Below, piece by piece: positions 60,568-64,000 of a DNA stretch of 64,000 nt (positions within the stretch are counted from its first letter, which is position 1; the number at the start of each line of letters is the position of its first letter). The notes below the pieces were generated by a model, which saw nothing but the letters and a program-made list of their open reading frames with translations, ran no database searches and was not told where the DNA came from. A program made the position numbers and the translations under genes. The DNA lies in contig NZ_BAUU01000018.1 of NCBI RefSeq assembly GCF_000513115.1, forward strand, positions 36,903 through 100,902, read 5' to 3'. The DNA is from Halalkalibacter hemicellulosilyticusJCM 9152 (GTDB lineage Bacteria; Bacillota; Bacilli; Bacillales; Bacillaceae_D).

Positions 60568-60738
60568 GTGAAATTATTTGATAACTTACCTAAGTCAATA
60601 AAGAAAACAATTAGATATATCCACCAAGATGTATCCTCTATTGAAAAGTTCGAAGAGATTGAAAGGCAATTAATATACACTCTAGAAAAGAAAAGAAGGG
60701 AACTGGAAGAACAACATGATTTTAACAAGACGTATTAA
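60568..60738 (+). CDS. Small hypothetical protein
   Basis: This 56-residue, highly charged, probably helical protein (MKLFDNLPKSIKKTIRYIHQ ... KKRRELEEQHD) starts at GTG 60568, eight bases after AAGGAGTGA. The good ribosome site and amphipathic composition favour a real gene, but I do not recognise the family. Confidence 0.5.
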   Translation: MKLFDNLPKSIKKTIRYIHQDVSSIEKFEEIERQLIYTLEKKRRELEEQHDFNKTY

Positions 60739-60896
60739 GGAAAGTATTAGTTTGAAATTGTGCAGTAGAAAGAGCGAAATATAGATGTTAGTAAGTCGTT
60801 TAACTTATGATATGATGTACCTAATAATTCTAGAGCTATTTAGAAGAAGATCAAGCAAAACGGTTCAAACTAGATTAAAGGAAGTGAGATTGGCCG

Positions 60897-62063
60897 ATGA
60901 AAATCACAATAGCTGGTACCGGTTATGTCGGATTATCGAATGCGATTTTATTAGCGCAATATAATGACGTGTTCGCTCTTGATATCGTTCAAGAGAAAGT
61001 GGACATGATTAACAACCGACGTTCGCCGATTGTCGATAATGAGATTGAAGAGTTTCTAGCAACGAAGGAATTGAACTTGACGGCCACAACAAGCAATGAA
61101 GAAGCATTTAAGGATGCTGACTATGTCGTGATTTCCACACCAACGAACTATGATCCTGATAAGAATTACTTTGATACGAGTACGGTCGAAGCTGTTATTC
61201 AGAATGTCTTAGCGATCAATCCAAATGCGGTGATGGTCATTAAGTCAACCGTCCCTGTCGGTTATACAGCATCTGTCAGAGAGAAGTTTAACACGGACAA
61301 TATCATTTTCTCACCAGAGTTCTTACGTGAAGGGAAGGCCTTATACGATAACCTACACCCTTCCCGTATTGTCGTTGGTGAGCGTTCTGAACGCGCGAAG
61401 ACATTTGCGCAATTGCTAGTCGAAGGTGCTGTGAAGGAGGATATCGACGTACTGTTCACCAATTCAACGGAAGCAGAGGCGATCAAGCTCTTTGCCAATA
61501 CGTACTTAGCGATGCGTGTGGCGTTCTTCAATGAGCTCGATTCGTATGCCGAGGTAAGAGGTCTGAACACCCAGCAAATCATTGATGGTGTCGGCCTTGA
61601 TCCGCGAATTGGGACGCATTATAACAACCCTTCGTTCGGTTATGGTGGTTACTGCTTACCAAAGGATACGAAGCAGCTGCTTGCGAACTATGAGGACGTA
61701 CCGAATAACATTATGGCAGCGATCGTTGATGCGAACCGGACGAGAAAGGATCATGTCGCTGAGATGATTCTAAGCCGAAAGCCAAAGGTCGTCGGCATTT
61801 ACCGTCTGACGATGAAGATGGATTCCGATAACTTCAGACAATCAGCGATCCAAGGTGTCATGAAGCGCATTAAGGCGAAGGGTGTCGACGTTGTTGTCTA
61901 TGAGCCGTCGTTCCCTGAGGACGAATTCTATAATTCGAAGGTGTACAAAGACTTTGATGCGTTCAAGGATGTGTGTGATGTCATTGTCGCGAATCGCCTG
62001 TCTGATGAGCTGAAGGAAGTCGAGGATAAGGTGTATACGCGAGATTTGTATGCGCGCGATTGA
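60897..62063 (+). CDS. ugd: UDP-glucose 6-dehydrogenase
   Basis: This enzyme makes UDP-glucuronate from UDP-glucose and two NAD. The 388-residue protein is of the short bacterial type: [50 protein letters not shown], and the catalytic cysteine in [18 protein letters not shown]. Its GC content is back to the level of the genome's core genes, unlike the cassette to its left. Confidence 0.95.
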   Translation: MKITIAGTGYVGLSNAILLAQYNDVFALDIVQEKVDMINNRRSPIVDNEIEEFLATKELNLTATTSNEEAFKDADYVVISTPTNYDPDKNYFDTSTVEAVIQNVLAINPNAVMVIKSTVPVGYTASVREKFNTDNIIFSPEFLREGKALYDNLHPSRIVVGERSERAKTFAQLLVEGAVKEDIDVLFTNSTEAEAIKLFANTYLAMRVAFFNELDSYAEVRGLNTQQIIDGVGLDPRIGTHYNNPSFGYGGYCLPKDTKQLLANYEDVPNNIMAAIVDANRTRKDHVAEMILSRKPKVVGIYRLTMKMDSDNFRQSAIQGVMKRIKAKGVDVVVYEPSFPEDEFYNSKVYKDFDAFKDVCDVIVANRLSDELKEVEDKVYTRDLYARD

Positions 62064-62076
62064 TGTTGTATGTGAG

Positions 62077-62107
62077 CTGAGGGAGTGTGAGTGCTCCCTC
62101 GGTTTTG
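62077..62107 (+). terminator. Terminator of ugd
   Basis: A 9-bp stem CTGAGGGAG/CTCCCTCGG with one G-U and an 8-base loop, followed by TTTT. Confidence 0.85.
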
Positions 62108-62416
62108 TTGTGGGTTTTATTTTCAGAATAGTTCGTAAATTATAAGGCGGTAATATGGTTGTTGCATCATTCCTTGTGATGAACCTTTAAAATACGTATT
62201 TCAAACCCTCATTAAACAAGGTGTCTAGTCATTAGTTGATTGATTTGTATAGGGTGATTTTACCTCTGAATATGAGTTATAAAAATATGCATAACTAATT
62301 AAACGAAACATACATATAAACATTATAAGTAGTGTGATAGTGCCAATGAGCAAAAGTGATGTATAGGAAAATCTGACTCAATGTCTATTACAACTTAGAG
62401 CAAAGGAGTCTTGTTG
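62108..62416. other. AT-rich intergenic region before the CapI-type epimerase
   Basis: About 300 bases without a gene. It ends in the AAAGGAG ribosome site of the next gene. No clear promoter pair was found, although one must lie here because ugd has its own terminator. Confidence 0.35.
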
Positions 62417-63427
62417 ATGAAGATTTTATTGACAGGAACTGCAGGCTTTATTGGTATGCACCTTTTAGAACGGTTAATTAGTGAAGGTTTTGAAGTAGTT
62501 GGATTAGATAATATTAATAGCTACTATGATTTACAATTGAAAGATGACCGTTTGAAGCAAATAAAGAAACTGAAAGGTTTTTCGTTTCATAAAGTGGACT
62601 TAGTGAATCGAGAGGTATTAAATCGGGAATTTGAGGATCAAGAAATCGATGTAGTTGTAAACCTCGCGGCCCAAGCCGGTGTCCGCTACAGCCTTGAAAA
62701 CCCACATGCTTACGTAGATTCAAATGTCGTAGGCTTTGTGAACATTCTAGAAGCGTGCCGTCATCATCAGGTGAAGCACTTAATCTATGCTTCTTCTAGC
62801 TCTGTCTACGGGGCGAATGTGAAGATGCCGTTTTCGACTTCTGATGAAGTGAATCATCCGGTTAGCTTGTATGCGGCGACGAAGAAGTCGAATGAGCTGA
62901 TGGCTCATACGTATAGTCATTTGTATAACATTCCGACGACAGGGCTGCGCTTTTTCACCGTGTATGGTCCGTGGGGGCGTCCGGATATGGCGTATTTCTC
63001 ATTTACGAAGGATATTGTCGAAGGTAAGACGATTAAGGTGTTTAACAATGGTGAGATGATGCGTGATTTCACGTATATTGGTGATATCGTTGATGGAATT
63101 GTTCGCTTGCTAGATAAGCCACCAAAGGCTGATCCGAATTGGAATCGTGAGCAGCCGAATGCGAGCTCTAGCTATGCGCCGTATAAGGTGTATAACATTG
63201 GGAATAATCAGCCTGTGAAGCTCATGGACTTTATTGAAACGTTAGAGAAGCATTTAGGAATCAAGGCGAAGAAGGAATTTCTGCCGATGCAGCCTGGTGA
63301 TGTGAAGGCGACGTATGCCGATATTGATGAGCTGCAACGGGATACAGGCTTCAAGCCGTCCACGACCATTGATGCAGGTCTTAAGAAGTTTGTTGATTGG
63401 TATAAAAAGTATTACAATGTGAAGTAA
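62417..63427 (+). CDS. UDP-glucuronate 4-epimerase (CapI type)
   Basis: This enzyme converts UDP-glucuronate to UDP-galacturonate, using the product of ugd. The 336-residue protein has ILLTGTAGFIGMHLLERL, DNINSYYD, AAQAGVRYSLENPHAY, YASSSSVYG, YAATKK and GLRFFTVYGPWGRPDMA, all standard for this subfamily. ATG 62417 is eight bases after AAAGGAG. TTG 62411 is too close. Confidence 0.93.
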   Translation: MKILLTGTAGFIGMHLLERLISEGFEVVGLDNINSYYDLQLKDDRLKQIKKLKGFSFHKVDLVNREVLNREFEDQEIDVVVNLAAQAGVRYSLENPHAYVDSNVVGFVNILEACRHHQVKHLIYASSSSVYGANVKMPFSTSDEVNHPVSLYAATKKSNELMAHTYSHLYNIPTTGLRFFTVYGPWGRPDMAYFSFTKDIVEGKTIKVFNNGEMMRDFTYIGDIVDGIVRLLDKPPKADPNWNREQPNASSSYAPYKVYNIGNNQPVKLMDFIETLEKHLGIKAKKEFLPMQPGDVKATYADIDELQRDTGFKPSTTIDAGLKKFVDWYKKYYNVK

Positions 63428-63455
63428 TCACGAGCCTTCCTTCTTATTAATGGCA

Positions 63456-63691
63456 GCAAAAAAGTTTGATTTTTCAGTGGCCTTTAAGTAATGTGCGTAG
63501 CTGTTGTCCGATTTTGAAAGCCTTGTAATGAGTGGGTTTCTCATAGCAAGGCGCGCAACGAGCGGAGCCATTACTCTTCTTTGAGTTACTAGAAAGGACT
63601 TTTTCAGTGTTCTCTGATTTTTAACTTTTTTGTTGTCATTGCTTATCAAATGGAAGGTACTGAAAAAGTGATTTGTCCTTTTTCAGTGGCC
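63456..63691 (+). repeat. Family A structured repeat, copy A4
   Basis: From 63481 it matches A1 nearly base for base (CTTTAAGTAATGTGCGTAGC onward) through the nested stems to TTTTTCAGTG near 63608. A second CTGAAAAAGTG/CCTTTTTCAGTGG hairpin lies at 63659-63690. Its right end abuts, within a few bases, the middle of an Rpn-family gene remnant. Confidence 0.85.
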
Positions 63692-64000
63692 TCAGAATCG
63701 AAGTAAAGAAAGAATTCCTACGAATGTTAGTCAGAATGGAAATCGACCAAGCGAAGCAAACACTCCTCACAGGATTTTTCGAAACATATCTCCCATTAAC
63801 CGAAGACGAAGAAATTCAACTGATAAACGAGGTGAAACAAATGAAAAGAAAGGAAGGGGACCAGATCATGGAAGTGATGGTGTCATATGAGCGGAGAGGG
63901 TTAGAGAAAGGACTAAAACAAGGCAAACGCGAAATGGCAAAGAGCTTACTGCGAGAGGGCGTGGATATGGATATGATCGTACGTGTATCGGGGTTGTCGA
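63692..64000 (+). pseudogene. Rpn-family nuclease, C-terminal part running off the window
   Basis: The frame reads IEVKKEFLRMLVRMEIDQAK, LLTGFFETYLPLTEDEE, KRKEGDQIMEVMVSYERRG, EMAKSLLREGVDMDMIVRVSGLS and continues past base 64000. The N-terminal and catalytic two thirds are missing, replaced by repeat A4. It matches the fragment at 39237-39480 at about 85 percent of bases over the shared part. Confidence 0.75.

Overview
The window comes from a low-GC, spore-forming, flagellated Firmicute, almost certainly an alkaliphilic Bacillaceae. The left 24 kb keeps the Bacillus subtilis order ywlG-glyA-upp-atp operon-ywzB-ywmB-murA-spoIID-spoIIQ-spoIIID-mbl-flhO-flhP-fabZ, with one secreted-protease gene inserted between upp and atp. 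The alkaliphile assignment rests on the ATP synthase: subunit a has a Lys eight residues after its essential Arg and the Gly in TM5, subunit c has PxxExxP, and atpZ precedes atpI. All of these are hallmarks known from alkaliphilic Bacillus.

Layout: 1-2.7 kb ywlG end, glyA, upp. 3.0-5.3 kb a subtilisin-like protease whose signal peptide is out of frame. 5.6-13.1 kb atpZIBEFHAGDC. 13.6-23.1 kb cell wall, sporulation, cell shape and flagellar genes. 23.1-32.2 kb a PAS-GGDEF-EAL protein, an acidic lipoprotein, an adaptor-RND-TetR efflux operon and a chemoreceptor. 32.2-43 kb an accessory stretch rich in broken genes and repeats (sigma factor, CapA lipoprotein, VanZ, Nudix, NERD protein, aldose epimerase, Rpn remnants, a nuclease-like regulator, a cell-wall NlpC/P60 hydrolase). 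43.3-63.4 kb a surface-polysaccharide locus. 63.4-64 kb a repeat and an Rpn-family remnant.

The polysaccharide locus contains a LytR-CpsA-Psr ligase, a Wzz/BY-kinase/PHP-phosphatase control module, a full EpsC-N-L-M (bacillosamine-type) initiating set, glycosyltransferases, a Wzy-like polymerase and a Wzx-like flippase. It also has three sugar-acid enzymes (WbpO/TviB-type dehydrogenase, UDP-glucose dehydrogenase, CapI-type UDP-glucuronate 4-epimerase). The predicted product is an acidic wall or capsule polymer, which suits growth at high pH. The middle of the locus (about 51.4-60.3 kb) is much more AT-rich than its flanks and ends at an IS21 istB remnant, so it looks like an exchanged cassette.

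The most unusual content is non-coding. (1) A repeat family, here called B, has four short motifs in the order L-L-R-R (R is the reverse complement of L) at start-to-start distances of 51, 56 and 50-51 bp in all five full copies, with unrelated spacer sequences. (2) A roughly 180-bp family, A, folds into nested stems that stay paired through compensatory changes between copies. (3) A cluster of four perfect DnaA boxes lies downstream of the chemoreceptor gene. (4) A family C of cre-like palindromes has spacings of 21, 42 and 63 bp. I do not recognise families A, B or C from the literature. At least five genes carry what looks like a one-base deletion, so uncorrected sequencing error must be excluded before those genes are called dead.
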